64,000 nucleotides of DNA from E44-bin88 sp034419075 (lineage in GTDB: Bacteria; Chloroflexota; Dehalococcoidia; Dehalococcoidales; BS750m-G39). The position numbers and the translations under genes were made by a program. The first letter of the stretch is position 1, and every line of letters begins with the position of its first letter. This document shows, piece by piece, positions 1 to 7,885 of this stretch. The stretch is from NCBI GenBank assembly GCA_034419075.1, contig DAOULR010000017.1:1-64000 (forward strand), given 5' to 3'. The notes under the pieces were generated by a model. The model worked only from the letters and a program-made list of their open reading frames with translations, was not told where the DNA came from and searched no databases.

Positions 1-212
1 ACCCAACAGCTTACTGTGGGGTAGTTTACCAGAAACAATAAAGGGGAAGAGCCCAGGTCATCCCCGGACTATCCCCCTAAAAATGGACACGAAAAAAGGC
101 AAAAGAACTCCTACTGCATTGGAAGTCCCTTTGCCTGTTATTTTCTCCCCCGTTATCGTGGGTGGCTATCTACTTCAGGGTAAATGTTCCCCTATATCAA
201 ACCGAGCAATTA

Positions 213-491
213 TCACCTTGCTTTGTCGCTTACCCCGCCCAGTATATCAATAGCCTGCGATACGCTAGCACTATTGATTGTGAGCGCCCACGTTGCCCCG
301 TGAGCGCTCACCTGTAGGGGTATCTCTTGCCCATTAGCAAGATAAATGTTACCCGTGAGTAGACGCCTGATATTCTCAATTGTCCAGAGCCTTGCCCCAA
401 TCTGCGATACGCTAGCACTGGTCAAGTCCTGCAAGAGGTTTCTAACCCTCTCACTGATTAAGTCGCTGAAAATCTGAAAAACGTTAGACAA
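213..491 (-). CDS. small hypothetical protein downstream of the sigma-like gene
   Basis: This 92-residue reading frame follows the sigma-like gene on the same strand. A TTG codon at 491 overlaps the preceding stop codon, as in other coupled pairs of this element, but no good ribosome binding site is visible. The middle looks protein-like (amphipathic stretches around ISERVRNLLQDL and IENIRRLL). The peptide SASVSQ occurs twice because an 18-base DNA repeat lies in the same frame. No family is recognised. It may be a real small gene or a chance frame. Confidence 0.3.
   Translation of the reverse strand: MSNVFQIFSDLISERVRNLLQDLTSASVSQIGARLWTIENIRRLLTGNIYLANGQEIPLQVSAHGATWALTINSASVSQAIDILGGVSDKAR
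255..419. repeat. pair of 18-bp direct repeats
   Basis: The sequence CTGCGATACGCTAGCACT occurs at 255-272 and again at 402-419, an exact direct repeat separated by 129 bases. Between the copies, around 300-311, lies the short palindrome GTGAGCGCTCAC. The function is unknown. It could be a recombination or protein-binding site near the left part of the element, or simply an internal duplication inside a small reading frame. Confidence 0.55.
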
Positions 492-1131
492 AAACCAATC
501 TTTTTTGTAAGGCTTTGCGCCTTTGCTGGTAAAGGTAATTTCGCTCACTGGTGGTAAGCGGGTATCCAGCATACTTCTTATAGGCAATCCTGACAAAGCG
601 GTGAGGATAGCCCTGTAAGGTGAGTCTAGCGTCAAGCCTAGCCGTAATGTCAACGGCGTTATCATCGGCTATAATCTGGCAAAGCTCAATCTGGTTGCCG
701 TCGCCATCCTCTATCAGCCTATCAAGGCTTTCAATCTTGATACGTTTTGGGCACTCACGATACAGGTCTTTTTCCTTACATTTGTGCCTTTGCTCCTTGT
801 TACACCGCCCGCAATCGTGCCCGTTTATCCGCCTGAACTTCTGTCTCCAATACTCGGCTACATCATAACAGGCTACCCGTATCAACCCCGCTTCCGTCAG
901 TTCTTTGCCGATTGCCTGATACTTAGCTTTGACTTTCGCCATAGTGAGTAACAGGTCGTGTAAGAAGTCCTGTCTATCCTCTGGTTTTACCCTATGAGTG
1001 AAGCCTTTGGCTACCTTATAGAATAACGCCCAGTCGCCGTGAAGGTGGGTATACCCGTTCCCGTTGCCATTACCGTTGCCGTTGCCTTGATGGTGATTAT
1101 CTCCTATGGTATAGTCCTGATAGTCTAGCAT
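484..1131 (-). CDS. sigma-factor-like DNA-binding protein
   Basis: A 215-residue protein. After an N-terminal Gly-Asn repeat it has a helical part (around KPEDRQDFLHDLLLTMAK and LIRVACYDVAEYWRQ) that resembles region 2 of sigma-70 type factors. A central four-cysteine cluster follows (CGRCNKEQRHKC and a later Cys), then a C-terminal helical region that could be a region-4-like helix-turn-helix (LTTSERNYLYQQRRKALQ). I infer that it redirects RNA polymerase, perhaps for late genes. ATG at 1131 is chosen because the GGGAG motif sits about ten bases upstream; a GTG at 1140 would be too close to it. The family assignment comes from recognition of the pattern, not from a search. Confidence 0.5.
   Translation of the reverse strand: MLDYQDYTIGDNHHQGNGNGNGNGNGYTHLHGDWALFYKVAKGFTHRVKPEDRQDFLHDLLLTMAKVKAKYQAIGKELTEAGLIRVACYDVAEYWRQKFRRINGHDCGRCNKEQRHKCKEKDLYRECPKRIKIESLDRLIEDGDGNQIELCQIIADDNAVDITARLDARLTLQGYPHRFVRIAYKKYAGYPLTTSERNYLYQQRRKALQKRLVFV
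1054..1086. repeat. hexanucleotide tandem repeat inside the sigma-like gene
   Basis: About five imperfect copies of the six-base unit CCGTTN/CCATTA are present. They encode the Gly-Asn dipeptide run near residues 15-25 of the sigma-like protein. The unit length is a multiple of three, so copy-number changes would keep the frame and only lengthen or shorten the linker. Confidence 0.7.
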
Positions 1132-1158
1132 TGTGGACACGCTCCCTTTGTTAGATTA

Positions 1159-1188
1159 GCCCTGGACTAGTTGCCGCTAGACCAGGGC
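1159..1188. terminator. stem-loop between sigma-like gene and HEPN gene
   Basis: The arms GCCCTGG-A-CTAG and CTAG-A-CCAGGGC form a 12-position stem with one A/A mismatch and a six-base loop. On the + strand it is followed by GCTTTTAC, a weak T run. It could be a weak terminator, or an RNA structure in the leader of the leftward sigma-like gene, whose start lies about 30 bases away. Otherwise the gap 1132-1378 shows only a -10-like TATAAT at 1364-1369. Confidence 0.45.
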
Positions 1189-1378
1189 GCTTTTACTTCC
1201 GCCACAAGGCAAGGCTCTGGACTTCAGCTATTCAGTTGTTAAAGTGCGTGCTTTCAGTATCATTGTCCGACAAAAAGAGCTTTTGAGATATTTGACAACC
1301 TAGCACGATTCCCTTCTCCCCTCCAGCTTGGCCGCTGAGTTTTTATACAGGTAATAAAGCGCGTATAATAGGGGCAAA

Positions 1379-3052
1379 ATGGAGCAAGTATCTTATAGAG
1401 TAACTGCAAGTTTGCCATATCCCCTTCGACTACAAGGTGGCCCATATAACGTCGTCGGAAATCTAGGTAAAGCGGACCTTTCTTTTGAAACCGTACCGCA
1501 GACGACATTTGATGGACGGTTGCAAATAGACACGGGTGATTTTGATTTCAACGTAGATAGGTACGGTTGGGCCTCCTATTCTCGTGTCTCTGGTGATGTT
1601 AGACCGAACCTTTCGATTCATCCGTTAGCCACGTTTCTAGATTGCCTCAATCAAGTAATCCGAAACTTACGGGATATTATGAGTTGTTTTTGGTTGTATG
1701 ACTTGGAGAAGGTGGGTCTCTATCAAGTGTCATTAGAGTCGGAGACTGATGGGGCTCAAACTTATTCCTGGGGGCGCACCGGTGGGATTACTCTACGCTG
1801 CACTGGGCTTACAGCCGAGGCAGAGGAAAGATTACGACTACGGCTTGCTTCTAGTGAGCAAGTTCTAGAATGGAGAATTTTGCAGTTGGATGCCGAAGAT
1901 GCTTTCGGTTTGGGCAGATATGAAGAAGCCGTCTTGCTTGGCTGGGGAGCCCTTGAAATGGCTTGTCGCACCGAAACACCACGCTTGGCTCGGGCTGCCC
2001 AAGTATCACCTTCTGAAATAGAGCAGCGCATAAGAGGCAAGCCTCCGCGAAGGCCTCCGTTTTCGACAGAAGAAGTCGTTGAAAAGGCTCCGATTCTGGC
2101 TATAGTCAGAGTCTGCTGTGAACTGGCCGGGACGGGTTACGATGCTGGATCCCTTGCCCAGTCGGCAAGGAATGCGCAGAAGTTACGCAATGTCATCACG
2201 CATCGGGGCGTCCGCTTATCTCAATCCCAGGCGCGAACGGCTCTCGACACGATTGGTTTTGTGTTAAATGCTCTTCGACTTCCTTCCTCGCGGCCATCTG
2301 AGCCATTCGAATATCAATCTTGGGTGGAGCATTTTGGTAAAGCTAGTTTTGACTTTTCTAAGCTCCTCGACGCCAAGGAAGGTAGTCTTGTAGTTGTCAG
2401 GTTAAAGGATGAGCAGCCTCCTGATCCTCTAACCTATTGGTTTCAACTCGAGAGAGCAGACAATTCATTCATAATACGAATACCTGAAGGGATTGATGAA
2501 GTGGTCGCCGCTACACTTGTCATCGTAACTAACGATTCTTCTCGATATGGTGGAGGGTTTCCTCATCTGAGGGTAAACACATCGGACTTTTTGATACATG
2601 GACTTCTGCAAATGGTAGCCCAAACCACAACGGAGGCGGTTTATTGGGCTCATGCAAGTATGGTTCGAGACCAAGCAGGCTTGTCAGTCCAGGACGTTTC
2701 CGATTATGTTGTAGACTCAATCTGGAGAGGCTTCACGCGGTTAAACCACACAATCGATTCCAGTGATGCACGTTTTATCCCCACTTGTACAAAAATAGCC
2801 AGTTACCTTGTACATGCTTCTCCAGGTACTTTTCAACGCTTTCGCCAAGGGATGGCAACTTCCCATGGCCAAATCTCAGAAGAGGCAGTCCAAATAAGAG
2901 ACATCCTGAATGCGTTAGACCCCAACGACCCACATACAATTTGCGATGCACTTCGTGCTATTCATCGCAGAACATTGTGGTTAGATAGCGTGGTGGTTAG
3001 ATGCCCGATTGAGAAAGCCGATTACGGAACTCAGAAACGGCCGCTATCATAA
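1379..3052 (+). CDS. HEPN-domain protein, orphan accessory gene
   Basis: A 557-residue protein, the only long rightward gene in the left 33 kb. Residues about 170-295 look like a HEPN helical domain: a paired-helix region (GRYEEAVLLGWGALEMACR), then LRNVITHRG containing the R-x4-H motif (R270, H275) typical of HEPN RNases. The N-terminal 150 and C-terminal 250 residues match nothing I recognise. HEPN proteins are frequent in defence and toxin systems, so a defence or abortive-infection role is plausible but inferred. A TATAAT lies only ten bases before the ATG, hinting at a very short leader. It stands alone and converges with the leftward operon, consistent with a cargo gene. Confidence 0.6.
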   Translation: MEQVSYRVTASLPYPLRLQGGPYNVVGNLGKADLSFETVPQTTFDGRLQIDTGDFDFNVDRYGWASYSRVSGDVRPNLSIHPLATFLDCLNQVIRNLRDIMSCFWLYDLEKVGLYQVSLESETDGAQTYSWGRTGGITLRCTGLTAEAEERLRLRLASSEQVLEWRILQLDAEDAFGLGRYEEAVLLGWGALEMACRTETPRLARAAQVSPSEIEQRIRGKPPRRPPFSTEEVVEKAPILAIVRVCCELAGTGYDAGSLAQSARNAQKLRNVITHRGVRLSQSQARTALDTIGFVLNALRLPSSRPSEPFEYQSWVEHFGKASFDFSKLLDAKEGSLVVVRLKDEQPPDPLTYWFQLERADNSFIIRIPEGIDEVVAATLVIVTNDSSRYGGGFPHLRVNTSDFLIHGLLQMVAQTTTEAVYWAHASMVRDQAGLSVQDVSDYVVDSIWRGFTRLNHTIDSSDARFIPTCTKIASYLVHASPGTFQRFRQGMATSHGQISEEAVQIRDILNALDPNDPHTICDALRAIHRRTLWLDSVVVRCPIEKADYGTQKRPLS

Positions 3053-3070
3053 TGTCGTTAGGGATGGGTA

Positions 3071-4183
3071 TTACCTTTCTCTATTCATTTGGGCAAAATA
3101 CTGTGGTCTTAACTCAGAATAGAGTGTCAACTGCGGCCGATACCATTCCCATTCAGGAGCTTCCTGTCCCTTCGCCGATAATCGGTAGTATCGGCGTGGC
3201 GGAGCATCAGGATGCGCTAGACCCTGAATATAAGACTCCTCTTCCCTACCAGTTGGCTCTATGAAGCCAAGCTGCTTCAAGTAATGGAAATAACGAAAGA
3301 AGCTGTGGTATCGGGCTCGGTGAAGCTTATAGGGTATCCTCTCCACGTGCCACTCTACACGCTCGGCATATTCAATCAATGTATAAGGCTCCTGGTTCTT
3401 CCTTTGCCTCTTCTCATCTTCCCAGGCGACAGCATCCCTGGCATAGACACGGCGTAGTGCTTCCTTGTAGCAGGCAAAGATGTGTTCACCATAGTCACCC
3501 TCGCTCGGGTCAATTTTCGGTGCTCCTTCCGGACCGAGTCCCATTAGATAGTCTCGAATAAACTGTCCGGCAGTGAATGGCCTCAGAAATTTTTCCTCTT
3601 TCCTGGGTCGGCGGTATTTCCGTTCCTTTCTCTTCTCCTTGAAGTAATCCTCTATCGGCACTTCATCTATCGTGGGATAAAACAAACGCTGCGGGTGAGA
3701 CCAGTCTTCATCGGAAGCTTCAATTCCTTCCCTGGTGAGGCGATAAAGCTTGCGGGGGTGAGTGTCCGGATGGTTTTCAGTCACCTCCTGCACACTCGAA
3801 GTTTCCTCTTCGCCGGTCGGTTCAACCCACTTGAGCTGTTTAAGCCAGTGAAAGTATCTCTGGAAGCTGTGGTAACGGGACTTTACTAGCTTGTAAGGGA
3901 TGTGCCGAAAGTGCCAGTCAACCCACTCAGCGTATTCTTCTGGGGAGTATGCTGGCAATCCTGCCTTAACTCTGGCCTCATCCTCGCGAGCGGTGGTATC
4001 CTCGGCAAAGGCCCGGTGCAATGCAAGTTTGTAGTGATAGAAAATATCTTCCTGGCAGGCACCAGCAACTGGATTGATGGTGATGGTCTCCCCTGGGCCA
4101 TGTCCGAGGAGAAATTCCCTGATGAACCAGCCACAGCCAAACGGCCTGATGTATCCACCGCGGCTTGGCCTTAGCATCGTCAT
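3071..4183 (-). CDS. tandem-duplicated domain protein of unknown function
   Basis: The 370-residue protein consists of two diverged copies of one domain of about 130 residues, at roughly 10-140 and 205-330. Each copy runs RPF-x5-FIR(E/D)-x5-GPG/GPE, then a helical stretch with EEYAEWV/IEYAERV-(D/E)WH, then IPYKL-x3-RYHSF-RYFH-LKQL and (V/I)EPTG-EE. Each is followed by a short wing with a LYRLT or YYRLS motif, suggesting a winged-helix-like DNA-binding unit. Its ATG overlaps the previous stop (ATGA), so it is the last gene of the coupled operon from 9162. No family is recognised. Confidence 0.7.
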   Translation of the reverse strand: MTMLRPSRGGYIRPFGCGWFIREFLLGHGPGETITINPVAGACQEDIFYHYKLALHRAFAEDTTAREDEARVKAGLPAYSPEEYAEWVDWHFRHIPYKLVKSRYHSFQRYFHWLKQLKWVEPTGEEETSSVQEVTENHPDTHPRKLYRLTREGIEASDEDWSHPQRLFYPTIDEVPIEDYFKEKRKERKYRRPRKEEKFLRPFTAGQFIRDYLMGLGPEGAPKIDPSEGDYGEHIFACYKEALRRVYARDAVAWEDEKRQRKNQEPYTLIEYAERVEWHVERIPYKLHRARYHSFFRYFHYLKQLGFIEPTGREEESYIQGLAHPDAPPRRYYRLSAKGQEAPEWEWYRPQLTLYSELRPQYFAQMNRER

Positions 4184-5073
4184 GTTGCCATCCTTCGCCT
4201 GACTACTTCATATAGTCTCTTTGCCTCTCTCTCCACACAGGCCACATCGTTATGTGGACAAAGGGCCTCGGCTTGCCTGGCTGCCCACCAGCCGTACTTC
4301 ACGGCTATCCGTTTCAGATCATCTCGTGGAATGGAATTGTGGGTTTGGGCTGATAAGTTATCCTTCTTTTTCGGAAAATATTTTTCCCGACATTCCGGAC
4401 ATATGCCGTGGGTTACAGATTTATCCTCGTAAGGTTCCTTCTCGCCCAGGTACTTGCCACACCAGGCGCATTTGACTACCAGGGGCAAAAGTGGCGGCTG
4501 CCAGCTTCTCTCCACTCGCTCCGCTCTGAACGGAGACAACCAGGGATTTCTTTCGATATCGGAAATGATGGTCTTGATAAGTGAAAAGGGTATCTCATTA
4601 CCTCGAGCAGTGTAGATTACATTATCATCGGGCAATCCCTCGACATATTCTCTGGCTTCGGCCAGGGTACGAAAACCCTCAAGGATGTCTTTGTAGACCG
4701 CTTTTCTGGCATCGCTGGCCGAACCCTCAGGCCATTTCTCCCAGTTCAGGTCATTCTTCTTTTCCCTGATCAGCCTGTCGAGGATACCGACCTCCATGGC
4801 CGGTAATATCAGGTCAATCACCGGCTGGACCACCTCTTCCTGCTTTGGCTCAAGCGCTTCAGCAACAATAGACCTCATCAGCAATCCCAGAACCGTGCCG
4901 AATATAAGAGACAAGCCAAAGGCAAGGCCAGCGTCTGTTATGCTCTGAACTTCCAGTGGAGTCAGCCGCCCGTCTTCCATCGCCCTTGCTATCTCAACCA
5001 CCACTTCTTCTTGCTGTGGCTGGTATGTCGGCAGATTCGAATTTTCCTGGTGTTGAATCAACGACATCGTCAA
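4180..5073 (-). CDS. membrane-anchored zinc-ribbon protein
   Basis: A 297-residue protein. Residues about 48-72 form one hydrophobic segment (AFGLSLIFGTVLGLLM) with a nearby acidic tail. The middle is charged and helical. A zinc ribbon follows (VKCAWCGKYL, then GICPECREKYF; four Cys at about 207-240). The TTG start at 5073 overlaps the upstream stop and has GGAG eight bases before it; an ATG two codons downstream is the alternative. It belongs to a run of genes joined by one- to four-base overlaps, so it is co-translated with the ArdC-like protein. The function is unknown; a membrane-tethered nucleic-acid or protein-binding role is inferred. Confidence 0.65.
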   Translation of the reverse strand: MTMSLIQHQENSNLPTYQPQQEEVVVEIARAMEDGRLTPLEVQSITDAGLAFGLSLIFGTVLGLLMRSIVAEALEPKQEEVVQPVIDLILPAMEVGILDRLIREKKNDLNWEKWPEGSASDARKAVYKDILEGFRTLAEAREYVEGLPDDNVIYTARGNEIPFSLIKTIISDIERNPWLSPFRAERVERSWQPPLLPLVVKCAWCGKYLGEKEPYEDKSVTHGICPECREKYFPKKKDNLSAQTHNSIPRDDLKRIAVKYGWWAARQAEALCPHNDVACVEREAKRLYEVVRRRMAT

Positions 5074-6338
5074 CTTATCTTCTCCAAGTCATCAAGTATC
5101 CTAGTGGCCACTTCACGTATGGAGCTCAGGTTCTGATCAAGTACCTTCTTGTCTTGCGCCCACAAAGCGACGTAAGGAAACGAGCGCACGCCGGTATCAA
5201 AGCCATAGTGGGCTCCAACCACATAGGCAGCGCTCTCGGCGATGGTTTCCGCATCCTGCCTTGGTATCCTAAAAACGCCCTCCGAATAATAGTGGGCAAT
5301 CTCATGAACTAAAGTTTTAAGCTGCTGTGCCCTTGGCTCCTCTGGTCTTACCCATATCTCACTGTGTGAATACTGCCCTTTTATGCCCGAGTCCTGATGC
5401 GGCCGTGGCTCGAAGCTTACTCGCACACCTCTTGACTTCATAAGGTCTTGCAGCCTGGTAAAAAGTCCCTCATTGACCTCACCAGTGAGCACCGGCACTT
5501 CGAACTCAGGGAGCGGCTCACCCTCGGTTTGACTCAGATCAAAAACATACACCACTCTAAAGAAGCGTGGCTGCTCAAGTTCCAGTTCTGTCCCGGAGCC
5601 GAGGCCGTGTCCGCACTCAGGACAAAACTTGGCCGTCCGGGGCACCTCAGCACCGCAGTCGGGGCAGGTCGCCTTCGCTTTCGGCGGCATTACCGGCGCC
5701 AGCATGGCAATACCCTTCTCACCCTTCTTTACAAACCGCCCCAGGTCTTTCCAGGTATTAAATCCAGCGACCCTGGTGGCATCAGGCTTCTGCAGCATGA
5801 TGAGGATCTGGTTGCCGATAGAGTAGTCATGAAACTTCGCCATAGTTATAAGGAAAAGGCGAAACTGATAGCTGTTCTGGATGCCTTCAACGCCGGCCTT
5901 CAGCTGCTTCATGACGGCATCAATCTTCTTCTCTCCTGTTTCCACCTCCACAGCCGGTAGTATAGTCATGAGGCTATACTCCGGTAGAGATCCTCGGAGG
6001 AAGCCGATAAGTTCACGATACTCCGCGGGCACTTTTTCGCCGCCCTCGATGAGAACCTGGGGCTGAAACCTCCCTTGTTTGTGCACCAGGTCGATGTGCC
6101 GTCTCAAAGCATCCGTCCTGGTCATGGAGTTGTAATCGGGGACCGCTATCACCTTGTGGCATATCGGGCAGGTAACGGTAACCAGAGTCTTTTTATCTTG
6201 TGTCATGGGCAAATACCCTCTGGCTGGCTCTGATTCCGTTACCAGGTTCTTTACCAGTCCGAACGTAATTCCCATGAACATAAGGAACAGGCCGAATCCG
6301 ATAACATCGTTTGTCTGCTGCTGCGATGTTTGGTACAC
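5070..6338 (-). CDS. membrane-anchored ArdC-like antirestriction protein with metallopeptidase domain
   Basis: A 422-residue multidomain protein. A transmembrane segment (about 12-33) is followed by a C2H2-like finger (C57, C60, H81, H86). Residues about 140-270 resemble the ArdC N-terminal ssDNA-binding domain (SIGNQILIMLQ, VAGFNTWKDLGRFVKKGEKGI). It is interrupted by a zinc ribbon with CPDC and CPEC (C225-C242). The C-terminal part has a zinc-peptidase site HEIAH (345-349) and a downstream AETIAE helix. ArdC proteins protect incoming plasmid or phage DNA from restriction. The N-terminal anchor and finger are unusual for that family. The GTG start follows GGAGGTGG and overlaps the upstream TAG by one base. 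Confidence 0.72.
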   Translation of the reverse strand: MYQTSQQQTNDVIGFGLFLMFMGITFGLVKNLVTESEPARGYLPMTQDKKTLVTVTCPICHKVIAVPDYNSMTRTDALRRHIDLVHKQGRFQPQVLIEGGEKVPAEYRELIGFLRGSLPEYSLMTILPAVEVETGEKKIDAVMKQLKAGVEGIQNSYQFRLFLITMAKFHDYSIGNQILIMLQKPDATRVAGFNTWKDLGRFVKKGEKGIAMLAPVMPPKAKATCPDCGAEVPRTAKFCPECGHGLGSGTELELEQPRFFRVVYVFDLSQTEGEPLPEFEVPVLTGEVNEGLFTRLQDLMKSRGVRVSFEPRPHQDSGIKGQYSHSEIWVRPEEPRAQQLKTLVHEIAHYYSEGVFRIPRQDAETIAESAAYVVGAHYGFDTGVRSFPYVALWAQDKKVLDQNLSSIREVATRILDDLEKIS

Positions 6339-7885
6339 TACCAGGCCACCTCCTTTAGTAACTCGTCGAGAGAACCTCCAGCGATTGCCTCGACCACCTC
6401 AGCAGCTACCCATTGCATGGCCTCCATGTGTACCGGCGTCAGGTCATCGGCCTCTCCGTAGCTACGATACTGCCGGTGATGAGCCAGTTCATGAACCAGG
6501 GTGTCAATCACGCTTTTACACCGACTCATCATTTCCAGCGAAATATAGACCTCTCCGTTGCCCGTGCTGTACATGCCAGCGGTTCTTTTCAGGTCACTGG
6601 CAGGAGGAATGACAGCTACGTGAACTCCGGCAGGAGGTGAATACGGGTAGACTTTGGCAGTAAGTGCCCGGGCCAGTTTGATGTGGGCTTGGTGACGGGA
6701 ATCTAGTTTATCATCAGGGATTACTTCTACCTCCCGCAGGCGTGCCTGTGAGTCTCTAACCAGGTCCCGGTCGGTGTTGATAGCCCTGCCCAGGGTATCT
6801 CTCACCGAGTGCTGGAGACTCACTGACTCGTAGCCAAGATGCCTTACCATACTGTCGAGTCGTTCGTTGGTGCGAATCACCGCATTTTCCCCCATGACCT
6901 GATGCCAGGCTTCACGCCACACCGGAGCATTCTCCCGGACAAAGTCGGCATAGTCCTTACTCGTCAGTGGCTCCCGGCCCATATCCCAGGAACCCATGTT
7001 GATATAGCGGGCTTCCTCAGTCTCCAGTATTGGCGGTTCCTTCACCATCTGGAGGAATACCTGGAGATGCTCAACCTTCGTGACACAACACCAGAGCCTG
7101 CCCATATCCGTCCAGAGGTCAGGCTCGTTTTTCGGCCCGTGGCGGTCAGGAGCCATATCGAAGCTCCACAGATTGTAGGAGTATGGCGAGTTAATATCTC
7201 TCATATAAATGTCCCGGGCAAATATCCGTGATGCCCCAGCACCTTTTTCATACCAGCCACTGGCAGGAGATACCGCAAACTCATGCTGGATAAGCTGGTT
7301 GAAGCGACGAATGGGCTGGCTGAGCAAACTCGGCCCCTCAGTGATGATGGACTTCTTCGGCAGGTTTACCGAGAATCTATCTTCGAATGCGGTACCGTGA
7401 TATCCAATGATGTGGAAGTTTGTGCCGGACCTCCGTCCGTTCGGCTTCCACAAAGCGGCCAGGGTTTCAGCATGGCCGTTGACCTTCTGTTGCAAAAAGA
7501 TAATCCAGAGCATCCGGTCTTTGGTCTCCACCCGAATCGAGTACCCCAGCCGAAGCAGGGCAAGAGCCGCTATCTTCATGCCTTCGCCGAACTTGCCCCT
7601 AGCGTAATCCGGCTTGAGCTTTGGCGGGCCGAGCAGGAAGTCGGCCACAGCAATGCCTTTGCCTACATCGCGGATATAGAGTCCTTCATCGTCATAGCTG
7701 TAGGCATAATACTCGCACTCATCCAGAGCGTTCTGAACAATGTCCCTTATCGCTTCCCATTCCCCCCAGTCTTGCCGCCATGTGGAGGTCGGGCCGATGA
7801 TAATAAGCTGCCAGCCATGAGGCTGCCAGTCCTGCTGGTACTCATCAATAGTGAGGACTTTGGGCGGTGCCGTGATTATTGCCAC
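6338..7885 (-). CDS. GHKL ATPase fused to zinc metallopeptidase
   Basis: A 515-residue protein. Residues about 40-160 carry the GHKL (Bergerat) ATP-binding signature: N box IVQNALDE (N52), DVGKGI (D73, G75, G77) and GKFGEGMK (97-104). There is no histidine-kinase phosphoacceptor helix, so it resembles Hsp90/MORC-like ATPases more than a sensor kinase. The C-terminal region has HELAHH (HExxH at 465-469) and a later Glu (E488) that could be the third zinc ligand. I infer an ATP-driven clamp coupled to a protease. The start is GTG after AGGGAGG, overlapping the upstream TAG by one base. I do not know a described family with this architecture. Confidence 0.72.
   Translation of the reverse strand: MAIITAPPKVLTIDEYQQDWQPHGWQLIIIGPTSTWRQDWGEWEAIRDIVQNALDECEYYAYSYDDEGLYIRDVGKGIAVADFLLGPPKLKPDYARGKFGEGMKIAALALLRLGYSIRVETKDRMLWIIFLQQKVNGHAETLAALWKPNGRRSGTNFHIIGYHGTAFEDRFSVNLPKKSIITEGPSLLSQPIRRFNQLIQHEFAVSPASGWYEKGAGASRIFARDIYMRDINSPYSYNLWSFDMAPDRHGPKNEPDLWTDMGRLWCCVTKVEHLQVFLQMVKEPPILETEEARYINMGSWDMGREPLTSKDYADFVRENAPVWREAWHQVMGENAVIRTNERLDSMVRHLGYESVSLQHSVRDTLGRAINTDRDLVRDSQARLREVEVIPDDKLDSRHQAHIKLARALTAKVYPYSPPAGVHVAVIPPASDLKRTAGMYSTGNGEVYISLEMMSRCKSVIDTLVHELAHHRQYRSYGEADDLTPVHMEAMQWVAAEVVEAIAGGSLDELLKEVAW

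Noticed and set aside
3052..3264. 70-codon rightward frame after the HEPN gene
   Set aside because: It is antisense to the duplicated-domain gene and has no protein-like features.
6338..7885. Sensor histidine kinase
   Set aside because: There is no phosphoacceptor His helix or sensor region; only the GHKL ATP site is shared.
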